Part shown: positions 32,656-43,820 of the stretch, piece after piece
How the letters are laid out: each line of letters opens with the position of its first letter
Position numbering within the stretch: the first letter of the stretch is position 1
Translations under genes and position numbers: made by a program
NCBI GenBank assembly: GCA_021234155.1
Contig: JAJEKV010000031.1
Coordinates: forward strand, 8,074,748-8,138,747
Direction of reading: 5' to 3'
Length of the DNA stretch: 64,000 bases
Source of the DNA: Isoetes taiwanensis
Taxonomy: Eukaryota; Streptophyta; Lycopodiopsida; Isoetales; Isoetaceae
The notes under the pieces: model-generated
Database searches by the model: none
Told to the model about the DNA's origin: nothing
What the model saw: the letters and a program-made list of their open reading frames with translations, nothing else

Positions 32656-34172
32656 TCAAAACACTTATGAGAGTAAGATGTGTAATGATCCAATTTATTT
32701 CTTGCAAGGGAATGGAGGCATCTTCAATGAAACAATTACTAACAACGGCGGCACGAAACTGTACCAAGCTTTAAACAAGTCTTAGCATTGAGATGTAGCT
32801 GTTAACCCATAACTACTAACCAGATCAGTGTTTATTTACATTGTTTAGGTCCAAATTCACACGAAAGCACTTAAACCCACCCTCTTTAGCTTCCCATGGT
32901 ATTAGATCCAAAGCACAATGGAGGTGTCTCATGCAAATCCAACAGGGGATTGAGGTTGGATTGTGAAGTTCAAAAGCCAACTTTACTTTCTGTTTCTTGG
33001 TCAAATTCATCATTATTTATGCTTAAATCTTTAACATTTTCATGGTGAGAGACCTGTACAACAAGCATGGTGGCCATGAGTAGATGGAGATTGTATGAAT
33101 GGTATTTCTTTTTATTGCAGGGATATTGTCATGTTGGCTGGATAGCTCAACTTGATTATCTGCAATTTGTATGTATTCAGGCTCTTCCATTGATTTGGCT
33201 CCTCTTGTCGGCTTGCTGAGGTTAGTCAACTGCGACACTCAATCTTCCATTATAAACAATTCATGCAATTCTTTTTATTAAGAAAATACTGTCTAACTAT
33301 CTAGCAAACTATGGCCAAACAGTTCCCACTGCATGTTACCTGTGTTATTTAAAACAGACAGCAGACCCTACATCATCTAACCTCACCACCTAAGATACAG
33401 CTATGCAAGCATGACATGGAAGGAGCACGTATTGAACACAATGAGTTATATGCCATCATAGCATTATAGGAAATTTTTTTCCTGTTTTGTTACAGAATTA
33501 TCAGATGCACACCTTCATTGTATGAACTCGTAGATCATCATACCTTATAAAATCACATGCAAAACAAAGTATAATATAGCTTGATTTTCTTAAGGGTAAA
33601 ACTCATTTGAACAGGCCATGAGCTTACAGGTTTGTACAGAGGGATATGCACATCCAAAATATCATATCTCCACAAGCTTGTGATATCTATTTGTCCATAC
33701 CATTATATCATGTCCGTTAGGTAACCATAACCATGATCTCTTTGGCTTCATTAATGTTTAAAATTTCTAGACAATCTCTATTGTTTATTCCTAGAAGTTC
33801 CCATTCATTCATTGCTCTAAGATTGATTTAAAAACAAGGAGCGCCAATTATAGAGGATGGACGTTTACAATAGGAGAGAGAGTCATGGATTACAATAGTT
33901 CATCTCTTCTTCATGGGTCATGATTATGTGCTTGACACGTCAAAGAATATTAGAAGAAAAGGTTTTATGTGGATTTGAAGCCACGAGTCACATATATTTA
34001 GGAATTCAATATGAGCTCACACAAGATAAAAAACGGTGAACATTACACCAAGCCAATATGTCATGTCATCATTTTAACTTTCGTTCCTACTTTCGTTCAC
34101 TATTCTGTATAGTTTAAATGAGAGATGAAAACAACCTAGGAAGTGGGAAGCACATAGCTTGCCTTAACCATT
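32656..34172. other. Intergenic, no gene recognised
   Basis: AT-rich. Short frames such as 32825-33013 and 33023-33238 (both minus) have no domain or codon signal. The right end leads into a promoter-like sequence for the small peptide gene. Confidence 0.4.
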
Positions 34173-34180
34173 CTATAAAA
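34173..34180 (+). promoter_or_regulatory. TATA box for the small peptide gene
   Basis: CTATAAAA lies 68-75 bp before the ATG, leaving room for a transcription start near 34205 and a leader of about 40 bases. Confidence 0.45.
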
Positions 34181-34247
34181 TTTTCAATTCATAAACAGAG
34201 AAACCTCTAACCTACCTATGAACAAAATCCTACTTTAGAACAACACC

Positions 34248-34493
34248 ATGACTAAAAAGGTTATTTGTTTGTTGTTTATCATTATCTGTGGTATAGCCAT
34301 GTTGGCAAACTTTACGGCAAGCAATAAACATGCAGAGGCTAGAACTACTATAGGATTACACAGTAGAACTACTATAGGATTACACAACACAATCAATACT
34401 CTCTTGATAAATTATAATCCATGCGATTGTGTAAATTACAGGAATAATTTAATTGCCGGTGATATTCAAACCACGGGGATCAACATCAGCTAG
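34248..34493 (+). CDS. Putative small secreted peptide
   Basis: An 81-codon frame in good context (ACACCATGA) with a TATA box upstream. Residues 1-30 have the form of a signal peptide: KK, then the hydrophobic core VICLLFIIICGIAML, then a polar region ending HAEA. The mature part would be about 50 residues and includes a direct repeat RTTIGLHS/RTTIGLHN (a 24-bp DNA duplication) and a CDC pair. It has no match to a family I know; it has too few cysteines for a defensin. It could be a signalling or defence peptide, or a chance frame. The promoter, start context and signal sequence together make it better than chance. Confidence 0.4.
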   Translation: MTKKVICLLFIIICGIAMLANFTASNKHAEARTTIGLHSRTTIGLHNTINTLLINYNPCDCVNYRNNLIAGDIQTTGINIS

Positions 34494-34811
34494 AACAAAC
34501 TAATTTGGAGGTCACATTCTATACTTCACCTCAATATACCCTAGAACCTCGATGATTAAGATGACTTCCACCACATTCCGTTTCACATGACTCTTTCCAC
34601 ATGCTTCAAATGTACGCAGTTGCAGAAATGCTCTGTTATAATTTTATTTGCACGTTGTGCCTCATCTAAGAAGCTGTGTACTTTATGCTTACAATAACAT
34701 GGAGGTGCTGGTATGATCAAGTAGAAATTATTCCCACATAAAGGTAACACTATTATCTCCTACTTGGATTGGCATCATGTGTTATTCCATCACGTCCCTT
34801 ATATTTAGTTT

Positions 34812-35010
34812 TACAAGAAATTTATCGCGGCGGCCTTACGGCCGCCGCGAACATTTCTCTTCTCCAACTACTGTAAAAAGAATTTTTGTGCCAAGTCGAA
34901 TAGTTCTCAATTCTGAAAACCTTTGAATGTGAAATAACATGCAGGAGTTGAACCTGCACAATTGCCATTTGTTTTGTGCCCGTATGATAGATAGGTGCTA
35001 TAACCGACTA
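34812..35010 (-). mobile_element. tRNA-headed SINE-like element with GC-rich hairpin (minus copy)
   Basis: On the minus strand, an RNA-polymerase-III-like head (about 35010-34930) contains a T-arm-like stretch TGCAGGTTCAACTCCTGCA with a perfect stem, preceded by D-arm-like sequence. It leads to a GC-rich hairpin CGCGGCGGCC...GGCCGCCGCG at 34828-34850 framed by AGAAATGTT and ATAAATTTCTTGT. The same hairpin and frame recur in opposite orientation at 39.76 kb. The head may be a decayed tRNA; the gene itself would not fold well. Confidence 0.4.
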
Positions 35011-35019
35011 CCATGGGAT

Positions 35020-36060
35020 TCACATTATTACCATTGCCATCATTTGTTTTATTTTATTGTTGCATCCGATGACAGTCAGCGGGTTTTGGGCATTGGATGG
35101 GGGCGCAACAATAAAAACAATGCCACCCATGCAGTTACCACAGCTAATGGAAAGATGCAAGAACGACAGAATGTGATGTAGAAATTTGTTGTTGGCTATT
35201 ATTTTTAAGGAATACTCCCACTGTCGTTAGTGGAAATCTGGACTAATTTGCTCTATCATATCATACTGTATATACAATTATTTCATGGGGGGCATGTGCT
35301 TAACATGGGGTCATATATATAAGATTGATCCCCTCCGTTCATCCAAAAAATGGAGGGCCACAAAGTTGCCACCTCATTGGAGTGTATGGGGGCATGCATG
35401 GGCATGCACCCTATGTTTCAACCGTCGGATGGGTGCAGGGTAAATCCTGGCCATCCAATTCAATTCTTAAGAAACTGCTGCGAAATTTAGTTAATAGTTT
35501 ATTATATCATTTATTATATTAAAGAATGATGTGGCAGAGTATTAAAAAAGTGTGGCAAGGCATTAATTTTGAAGTGATGGTACGAATATGAGGTGGCATG
35601 AAATACGAAGGCATCTTTTAGTTCCCGAAATTTCTCTGTTCTGATCTGGCCGAAACAGGGGCTTTGCCGCCCAGGCAAACTTCTCTTGCTCCAGCTATGG
35701 CGTCTAAGCTTCTGGCTGAAACAGTTGCGACATTGGGAAATAGCGGAGGCGGTGTGAAGCTCCGGCTATGGCTAGGGCATGACAAAATAGGGCAGCCGAA
35801 GATGGCAAGGATTTTTGAGCGCGCATTCTTGCCGCTTCGCTACCTGCTGTGTCGTCTGCGACATCTTTGACGCTTGGCTCTCCTCTATCTGGTAACAACC
35901 CACTTCTTTTTCTTATTTTCTTAGCTTTCAAGATACGAAGAATCTGGTCTTTTACTACTCCACTGTTATCTCGGGTTTCTAGGTGCCATGACATGAAGTC
36001 GGCTGCCACAAAGCTGAATGGCGACTGTACAGAATAGCCTTGATTTGGGAAATGGCCGAG
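35020..36060. other. Intergenic, no gene recognised
   Basis: Short frames only. 35.66-36.0 kb has a somewhat coding-like stretch just upstream of the mannanase fragment, but no signal peptide exon for that gene could be identified. Confidence 0.35.
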
Positions 36061-36945
36061 ATTAGGAAAGGGAGCAGATTTAACATGTGATCCTTTCTAT
36101 GTGAATGGATTCAATGCCTACTGGATGCATTATATGTCAGTAGATCCAACAAATAGAGCAAAGGTGAGCAGTTTAATGCAGCAAGCTGCTGGATTAGGCC
36201 TCACAGTAGCCAGAACCTGGGCTTACAATGATGGAGGATATAATGCCATTCAAATCAGACCAGGGGTTTATGATGAAACATCCTTTAGAGTAAGCACAAA
36301 GATCACCACCTCATTTCTGTCAATCTTGTTTGCATCACATGGTATTCTGAATCTGATCTTAAAAACAGTTTACATTATCACGGTTTTTCTAAGTTCAGGG
36401 CTCAGATCCAAAAAATGTTTTTCTCATTGCATCATTTTATTGCTTTTGTCGTATCAGAAGCACAGAAGCATGGACTCAGATTGTTGCTGTGTTTGAATAA
36501 TAATTATGCCTCTTATGGAGGCAAGCCTAAATATGTAGAATGGGCAAGATAAGCTGGGGTCCAGGTTTATTCCGAAGATGCATTTTACTCTGATCCCACA
36601 ATAAAAGGTTACTACAAAGATTACATCAAGGTGGGTCTTAATTCTCTGTTTTGTCACTGTCATACACAGTGCCTTTGGCTAAAATCTCAGATTATTTTTG
36701 TTGCAGACTGTTCTTAGCAGAGTCAACACTATTACTGGAGTCCGTTACTCTGGTGATCCTACTATTTTCGGTTGGGAGCTGATGAACGAAGCTCGTTGCC
36801 AGAGTGATCCTTCGGGAAACACTCTTGAGGTGAGTTTTTTTTTTATCAATAGAGTATTTTTAAGGGAATCTCTTTGACAGTATTTTGAATTCCAGGTATG
36901 GATCAGAGAAATGGCATCATTCGTCAAGTCCATAGATCATATGAA
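36061..36945 (+). pseudogene. Endo-1,4-beta-mannanase (GH5) pseudogene, 5' half
   Basis: Exons in the order and phase of plant mannanases. Exon A (to 36289) has NGFNAYWMHYMSVDPTNRAK and VARTWAYNDGGYNAIQ. Exon B (about 36400-36630) has SEAQKHGLRLLLCLNNNY and YGGKPKYVEWAR followed by an in-frame TAA. Exon C (36717-36829) has [31 protein letters not shown] with the acid/base Glu in the NE pair. Exon D (from 36896) starts VWIREMASFVKSID and then loses similarity. Splice sites are GT-AG. The family normally has about 400 residues and a second catalytic Glu in the C-terminal half, which is missing. The stop, the truncation and the absent signal-peptide exon mark a pseudogene. Functional relatives cut cell-wall mannan. 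Confidence 0.9.
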
Positions 36946-39379
36946 ACCTTTAGTAACTAGAATTAGATATTTAATATGTGTAAACGAGGCAAGGTACTTC
37001 AATAAAGTTATTTTATTGTCTTTGGAATAGCCTTAGCTTAGCATATATAGAACGGACAAAAAAAGGCAACCGGTTTAGAAAAGCGAAGGGAGATACCTGT
37101 TTTCATGCGGAAATACTGGTGCCGCTTGCTGCCGCTTGCTCTAACTCAATGAAACTAGGTATTCAACCGACCTATTTATTCATTTCAGTATCTTATTGCG
37201 ATCAGACACGTTGCTTAGTCTTACGAGACAGGTGTGTGTAATCTTATCTAACCTGGATAATATTGTGATCATTATTCAAACTCTATCTGATCTGAATATT
37301 CTTGATTTGTGGCAAGATATAATAAAAGAAAGTACAGTGTCTTCCATATAGACATCTGGCATATATTCTTGATTGATTTGTGGCCAGAAAAATATAGTGT
37401 TTCAAAATTCATAAAGAAAACCACAAAACGATTTACACGTAGAACCGCATAAATGCCATCCTTATCCTTACCGTACACTACAACTGTAGATGCACGACAC
37501 GTTTAGCATTCCATTGACACATCCCAGCAAAATTTTTTTTTTCGATTTCATTTTTTAGGGCCTTTTTTTTTGTTTCTCTATTTTTTCCCCCCGGAAATAC
37601 GTGGCGGGAATCAACAGAATATGCCAAATGCATCTTCCCCCTAAGAATTATCTACCCATATATAAGTCATTCTCCAAAGATTCGATTCTTTTGTTCTTTT
37701 TTATTTAAATGACACGTATGCATATTTTCCGGTTCTTTTTCCTGGGTACAGGGGTTTTTAGATGTGATTCTCCGGTGGAAGTTTTAGCTCTCCCGTCTTC
37801 AATTCAACGAAATGTAGCATAAAGTGGAAGACATCGCCTTCAGCACGATTTCCTGCTGCCATAGCTTCTTTGCCGCCACATTGAATGACCAACGTATTCC
37901 TTTGCTTCTGCTCTGCGCCTTGCGTGATCATGACAAAAAAAAAAAATACTTCGATGGAGGTGCTTGGGAGATCTATATTTTCGGGAGCCCCGGATCTATT
38001 GCGGATGTGGGGCTGGTTGCAAATCTACTTCGGTCAAGTGATGGTTATGTTCTCTACTCAGGACGATTATTTGCATATTTTCTTGAAGACTTGAAGACAT
38101 TCAAAAGCCGGGTATTGCTTGAGTAGTGGAGGAGGACGGAACCACATACGTAAAGCTAAGAAAATGTTTAATCGGATCAAATGTTTGATTTGGGTGCGAA
38201 ACATTTGATTTGGGCGCCAGGGAAGAAAAGGGAGATGGTTTAATCAACTGATCCTCAAATTTGTTCCAGTTGGTTATTAAAGCCCAAGTCACATGGGAAA
38301 GCGGGGGCACACAAGAAAGAAATGACAGAGATTATGGAGTTCGGACTCAAACCCGGCATGAAACCGCGATGAAACTCTTTTGGGGCTCAAAGCCGCAATA
38401 AAGAGAGATTTGAAACAGAGATTTGGATCAAATTAGGCAATAAAGAAAGACTTAGATCAAGCAGAGCTCGATTCATGTGGAATGAAGAGGGAAAGGAGAC
38501 CGATTTGAGGAAAAGATGGAGAAGAAGATGGAAGTATGGGCGGGGAATTGCTCGTTTCTGCGCCACTTTTTTCCACCAAATCACCGTGGCACAAACATGA
38601 CAATTTCTTTCTCTTCAAGACGGATGGGTGTATGGGTTTTTAGATTCCATGGCCAAGAACTCGTCGATCTTTGATTCAAGTTTCAAATTGATAACTCGCA
38701 AAAAATGCACGATTCGGATGCCCGAGTAGACTCAGGCACCACGGCTTCGCATTCTTAAGAAGCCGGATGGAAGAACACATAGAAGACGCGACCAATAAGC
38801 TTCCGTAAACCATTTACTCTTTTCACGAATTGGGCAAATCCGACAAGGAGCCGGGATACACCTGCAAAGAAAGGGATCGATTTTTAGAAACAAAGATATT
38901 TAGTCATTTATGAATCGCAAAAAATGGTCGGCGCTTATTCATGGAAGATATGGGTGATCCGGTGTGGGAAGATAGCTTCCAAATTGTGATTTCGAGGAGC
39001 CCATCTATCCGGACTTATTTCTGCTTCAATCCAGAGGGATGGATCTGCTTGGTTCGTTGTAGCCCTAAGGAGGATGCAAGGCATTGATCAAATGTTTTTC
39101 CTTTTTGGTGTTAAAAAAAGCAAAAACAACTTCCCAGTGAAGTGACAGAGACTCTTCGTAAAGTTCAAAGGTGTCTTGTGCCATACATTGGTACTTTTTC
39201 GTTCTACCATCACATGGCACCCAAAACCTGCCTGAACAACTGATTCAAACAAAATTTGTGTGTGTGTGAAAAAGTCACATGTGAGTTTAAGAGCCTATTT
39301 TTGCTCTACGTATATGCAGCAAAAAGTGTTCTTTAAACAAACATGAGATTAGCTAGGCCTAAGCTCCCTGATCAAGCTC
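36946..39379. other. Intergenic, no gene recognised
   Basis: Several short frames without domains. A duplicated motif (TTTGATTTGGG) occurs near 38.18 kb. The composition is uneven, suggesting old repeats that I cannot classify. Confidence 0.35.
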
Positions 39380-39535
39380 GATCCTTTCACCTAGTCATTT
39401 GTTGGTGATCCCACACTAAGTGGGGTGCCCAAAGCTTAGAAACTACGGACTACGTGATCCTTTCATCTCGTCATTTGTTGGTGATCCCACACTAAGTGGG
39501 GTGTCGAAAGCTTAGAAACTACGGACTACGTAATC
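39380..39535. repeat. 76-bp tandem duplication
   Basis: GATCCTTTCA...GTCATTTGTTGGTGATCC, CACACTAAGTGGGGTG and AAAGCTTAGAAACTACGGAC occur twice in succession (starts 39380 and 39456) with a few substitutions. Confidence 0.9.
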
Positions 39536-39544
39536 GACGGGAGG

Positions 39545-39805
39545 AGGGGCATTTTGCCTCCTAGGGCCTCGAGGCGGCGCCACCGGCCGAGGCGGTGCAC
39601 GTGCACAATGTGGGTTCAAATCCGGCCTGTTCGGCAATTAATAAATGCTACCACATGTGGTCTCGCACCCTTATGAATAGAAACCCATTATTAAGCATGC
39701 ATTGCATTGACAGGTTGAACATTAATAGTGGGCCAAACCTCAGCGGGTTGGAACTAGAGAAACGTTCGCGGCGGCCTTGGCCGCCGCGATAAGTTTCTTG
39801 TATAT
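39545..39805 (+). mobile_element. tRNA-headed SINE-like element with GC-rich hairpin (plus copy)
   Basis: A polymerase-III B-box-like sequence GGGTTCAAATCC (about 39611) lies in a GC-rich head. It is followed about 150 bp later by the hairpin CGCGGCGGCCTTGGCCGCCGCG (about 39766-39788), framed by AGAAACGTT and ATAAGTTTCTTGT. The hairpin and frame match the minus-strand copy at 34.8 kb. CTAG lies just before the frame, so a Helitron terminus on the minus strand is an alternative reading. Confidence 0.4.
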
Positions 39806-40962
39806 GTTAAGATAGCTCATTTTTTTGTTGGCTTAATATTGTCAACTCATTGCATTTCTACATAGCCACTTTAATTGGACTGGCCAAACAAAGTGAACAA
39901 AGTGTTTATTATGTTGCTCTTGGAGAACACGTGGTAATCTCAAGTATGACCACGACCCTTTGGTTGATCCACAACATGCGAAAAGATATATGACCTGCCT
40001 TACTTTTTGACGTCCCAAGTTCATTTCAGAGTCTTTTGCTCCTGCTAAATGATATAATCACCATTGCACCCATTGGAGTAGGCAAATCCAAAATATTATG
40101 AAGGTCTAGACTTAGTTTCAGTCCGCATTCATTCTCTATTCAACAGCCATTCTTTGTAATTTGAATGTTATAGATTATCTCACATCCATGCAAATGCAGA
40201 AGGAGAATGTTGATCAAATTGATAAAGATGCTCAATATGTAGGTCTTCAATATGTTGTTGACACCTCTCAAACTACGTATAGTCCAATGCAAGCTTTAAA
40301 CCTATTCACATGCATCAGAGCTGCATTTTATCAACCTCAACACAACTGGTATTTAAAGGGCATACTTTATAAGGTTATATGCAATATATATTTTTACAAA
40401 AGTGAAAAACGTCGTGGCAATTTATACATAGACCTTCAGACAAGTTTAAAGTCTATGTCAATCTATTTTAAATCTATAAGAAGTGATATACTTTATGCTC
40501 ACAACAAGATGAACAGAAAAAAGCACATGAAATTATGGTTGCTGCCATTTTTTAAAGCAATTACGCAAACATGCATTTCATCACTCATGCTTCAAATATG
40601 TAATAACTTCCTGAACAACATGTAACTTTACTACATTTCCTTAAACTAATTGCTTACACACCGTAGAAAATAAACTAAGATTGCATGAGGACCACATTAA
40701 ACTATAGTATTTCTACCATTTTGTCTATGTCTATCAATAATTCAAATTTGTAGTCCTCTCTCTCTCTTCTAGCAACAAAGCAATGAAATGAACACATACA
40801 TTTTCAGTTACTACATAACAAGGACATTATGTAAAAATCAATATTTTCTATGCATCTTTTCATAGACCAAATCACTAAACACAAATGAAATTCCTTAAAG
40901 GAACAAAAGGATAAAATACAACACCTTCAAATCCATAACTAAAGCCCGGCAACGCCGGGATA
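39806..40962. other. Intergenic, no gene recognised
   Basis: A 154-codon plus-strand frame at 40161-40625 has low-complexity, AT-driven composition and no domain; I do not consider it a gene. A small hairpin CCCGGCAACGCCGGG lies at about 40945. Confidence 0.4.
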
Positions 40963-41045
40963 TTTTTTTTGTTTTTGTTTTTGTTTTTGTTTTTGTTTTT
41001 GTTTTTGTTTTTGTTTTTGTTTTTGTTTTTGTTTTTGTTTTTGTT
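40963..41045. repeat. (GTTTTT)n hexanucleotide microsatellite
   Basis: About thirteen units of GTTTTT. Frames through it (Phe-Leu on plus, Thr-Lys on minus) are artefacts. Confidence 0.95.
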
Positions 41046-41214
41046 GTGCGTGCATGTGTGTTTGTGTGTATATGTGTTTTTGGACTTGTTAAATATAACA
41101 ATGAATACACATGCTAAATTTTTATTAATATTAATATCTTTTCAACTTATGCCCAAATGAAAAGCCTAGCAACGCTGATCACTTTTTCTAGTATCATATA
41201 TTTGGATAAAAAAA

Positions 41215-41400
41215 AATCACAGTCTAAGGATTTTCAAAGATTTTTAAAGATTTTGAAGGATTTTTAATTATTTTAAAGATTTTAAAGATTTTTAACGTAT
41301 TTTATATGAAATACGTTTTTAAAGATTTTTTCCAAAAATTTTAAAATTCTTCAAAAAATCTTAAAAAACGTTTTTTAAACGTACGGATTTTGACGTACTT
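41215..41400. repeat. AT-rich degenerate repeat of AAAGATTTT
   Basis: The motif TTTAAAGATTTT and variants recur many times, with one inner palindrome AACGTATTTTATATGAAATACGTT. No coding content. Confidence 0.7.
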
Positions 41401-41402
41401 CA

Positions 41403-41945
41403 CAACATTGGTCGGACCCATGCCCGGCCCACTCAAAGTGACCGGCCATAAGTCTAGCCCGCTATGGGTCCCCAGTAGCCGTGCTCAGCAGGGACCATCC
41501 CTCCGTCTCGCTTCTAGCCCCATTATGTAGTGCTGAGTCATATCATAGCCCCCTAGCCCAGTGGGTTCCTATGCACAGGCCGCGTAATAATAGGAACTAA
41601 AGGGGTCTAAACTAGGAGCATCACTAAGTAATGGCTACTAGGTCTCTACCCCCCTTCCCAATACAAGAGGAGCAAACATGATCAACCAACATCACATATC
41701 CACATAACATGATAATAATGAGAAGAACATCTAAACCTGATCATATACATCTAACTTACAGTTAGGATTCATTGATTAGGGTTTAAGATCTAGACTGAGG
41801 GTTCTAGGAAGGCTCCACTAGAGACACAGAATGCTAACTCATCTGGAGTCCTAACTTCCAGATGATCTACAAAGAACTCTAACCCAAATACCTGCTCCTG
41901 AGGAACTCCCTCCTACTCCCGGCGTCTCCATGGCCTTCAAGGAGT
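41403..41945 (-). mobile_element. Old LTR fragment related to the chromovirus at 48.5 kb
   Basis: Read on the minus strand it follows the middle of the 48.5-kb LTR: CATCTGGAAGTTAG and CTCCAGATG, AGGGTTC/AACCCTAATCA, GTTGATCATGTT, GGGGGGTAGAGACCTAG, GGAACCCACTGGGCTA and GTGACTCAGCACTACA all correspond, but with many substitutions and indels. It is an older, truncated relative, showing that the H3-carrying element belongs to a family with several insertions here. Confidence 0.8.
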
Positions 41946-43396
41946 TCGATGTAGCTCCCACTCCTACTGATGCGCGCACGCTCCGGGGGCTGGCAACCCT
42001 GTTCTCAATTACCGACTCACTAATATATGGCACATGTAGTGGACTTTGCCAAACTCCTTCGTGCAGTAGCCCACCATGTCGTTGAAGCAGTGTAGCCTTT
42101 TTTAAGGTCTTACATACTAGCATAACTCCAGGAGGCTTTGAGGGCCAATTCATGTCCCTCTTGATGGCCTCATTCATAGCCCTGGGAGTCTTGTAACAGG
42201 CCCTCAAAACAACCTGGCAGTGGAAGTGATCCACAAAAGCACCTCTTTCAAGTGCAACTGCCTTTGCCCTGTCTGTCACAGAAGGCAACCATAGCCTCAT
42301 AGAACCTTCTAAGGGCGTCTTGTCATAGAAGGCAACCATAGCATCATAAAGCTGGGACGTCCTGGCCTGAGAGCCCTAACGTCAGTAGCTCCCCAATCCT
42401 CTGTCAAACCAGGGCCTATAGAGGATCGTCCAATTTGCGGTGAACTGAGAGATGGGGCGACAGCCCTAGCTACCCCCCTACCCTTCCTTGCTGCCTTTTT
42501 CAGAAACATGGTGCCCTTAACTAAAGCTAGAAAATAACAGCCAGAAAGAACCTCTACCTCAGCCAAGAGAACGAATGGAAAGGGTCCTTCCTTGCTTCGC
42601 ATGCAAGCAACAAAGCAAGGCAGAGGATTCTGACACCAGCATGTTACAAGAAAAAAACCCATGTACAAGAAAGGGGATTCTGACACCTGTATATTACAAA
42701 AAAAGAACCCATGTGCAAGAACTGCATGTGCCATTCCATCCCTGGATAACAAGAAGCAGATACACACAAAAAACAAATCACCTATAGACTACAAAAAAAC
42801 AGATCACCTGTAGACTACGCAACCTCAACTGTAATCCATGCCTCCACCGTCAGCACCTCCAAACTTCCACAATCTTACTGTATGAAAATATGGTTTATAA
42901 ATTAGGACGCTCTATGGCCAACACCTTCTACATGACCAACACTGGCTATATAGCAAACAACGTGATGGGATGAATATTCTAATGGGAATATATTCTACCC
43001 TAATAATGGGGTATATTTTCAAAAATGTACTAAAATACAGTTTTTCCTTTTTTCTTTACCACAACCACATTGCAAGAGACGATACATTCCTAACATATTT
43101 TTGGCTTTGCATTCCACGCACAAGCAACTTTCAGTTCTTTAGAATTGCATTTCAGTTCTTTAGAATTGCATTTATTGTTACAGCAAGGCATGGAGCCAAT
43201 TGGAAAGTTACACTGGGAGTGTCAGCATGGATTGTGGGCTATCACATTGCGATACCAACAGATTAACAACTCTATCCATTTCTATCCACAACCACTTGTA
43301 TTTTCTTTTGATCACATACCAAATCTCAATGTGTATTCCCAGTCAGCAAAACAATGTTTGTCCTAAAAATGTGATCCAATCTTATCTCAAAACTCC
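41946..43396. other. Intergenic, unassigned open frames on the minus strand
   Basis: Minus-strand frames at 41851-42339 and 42309-42776 are partly LTR-derived and otherwise unrecognised. They could be part of the old retroelement. Nothing else is visible. Confidence 0.35.
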
Positions 43397-43530
43397 TATA
43401 ATCCTTTGTTCTACACAGGGTACTTTGACTTCCTCAGCTTCCAGCAGAGGCCCAAGCCCATCTTTATAATCCTTTGTTTTCTACATAGGGTACTTTGACT
43501 CCCTCAGCTTCCAGCAGAGGCCCAAGCCCA
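43397..43530. repeat. 60-bp tandem duplication at the 3' end of the CX9C gene
   Basis: ATAATCCTTTGTT, a CTACA(C/T)AGGGTACTTTGACT block and CCAGCAGAGGCCCAAGCCCA occur twice. The inner copy contains the last codons of the gene and the outer copy lies beyond the stop. Confidence 0.9.
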
Positions 43531-43820
43531 GCATCTTTAATACGCTTCGCGACACATGCTTGATATGCCTCCCATTCTTCCTCACAATCTTTGTTGCTAT
43601 ATTCCCCTTTCAAGTATCTGCCCATGTACCAACGATTAAAACACTCGTGATATGCATCCTTTTTTGCCCTGCAACTATCAGGTGCAGCATTCTTAGATCC
43701 CTCTTTTGATTGGCCATTTAAGGAAGCAGATTCAGAATCAATTGGTGATGTTTTCTCGCGCTTCCAGAAGCGCCGCCTTGCAGGCTGACTTTCAGGCTTC
43801 CCTGGATCCCCTGGCTGCAT
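43464..43820 (-). CDS. Twin-CX9C mitochondrial protein, TRIAP1/Mdm35 (UPF0203) family
   Basis: A complete 118-residue frame. Two CX9C motifs lie at C50/C60 (CRAKKDAYHEC) and C79/C89 (CEEEWEAYQAC), the helical hairpin of intermembrane-space proteins oxidised by Mia40/Erv1. The segment HECFNRWYMGRYLKGEYSN between them is characteristic of TRIAP1/Mdm35, which partners PRELI/Ups lipid-transfer proteins carrying phosphatidic acid between mitochondrial membranes. The basic, disordered N-terminal 45 residues are longer than in the yeast protein, and the tail GPLLEAEGVKVPYVE is plausible for plant members. No intron interrupts it. The start is the first Met of the frame. The frame is undisturbed and probably functional. 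Confidence 0.88.
   Translation of the reverse strand: MQPGDPGKPESQPARRRFWKREKTSPIDSESASLNGQSKEGSKNAAPDSCRAKKDAYHECFNRWYMGRYLKGEYSNKDCEEEWEAYQACVAKRIKDAGLGPLLEAEGVKVPYVENKGL

Noticed and set aside
34930-35010. Functional tRNA gene on the minus strand
   Set aside because: Only the T arm is perfect; the anticodon stem is mispaired and the acceptor stem does not form.
40161-40625. 154-codon plus-strand frame
   Set aside because: No domain, no codon bias, AT-rich low-complexity product; treated as chance.
40895-41160. Open frames of Phe-Leu (plus) and Thr-Lys (minus)
   Set aside because: Translation of the GTTTTT microsatellite, not genes.
41851-42776. Two long minus-strand frames as a host gene
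   Set aside because: The right-hand part of the first is LTR-derived and neither contains a recognisable domain; left unassigned.
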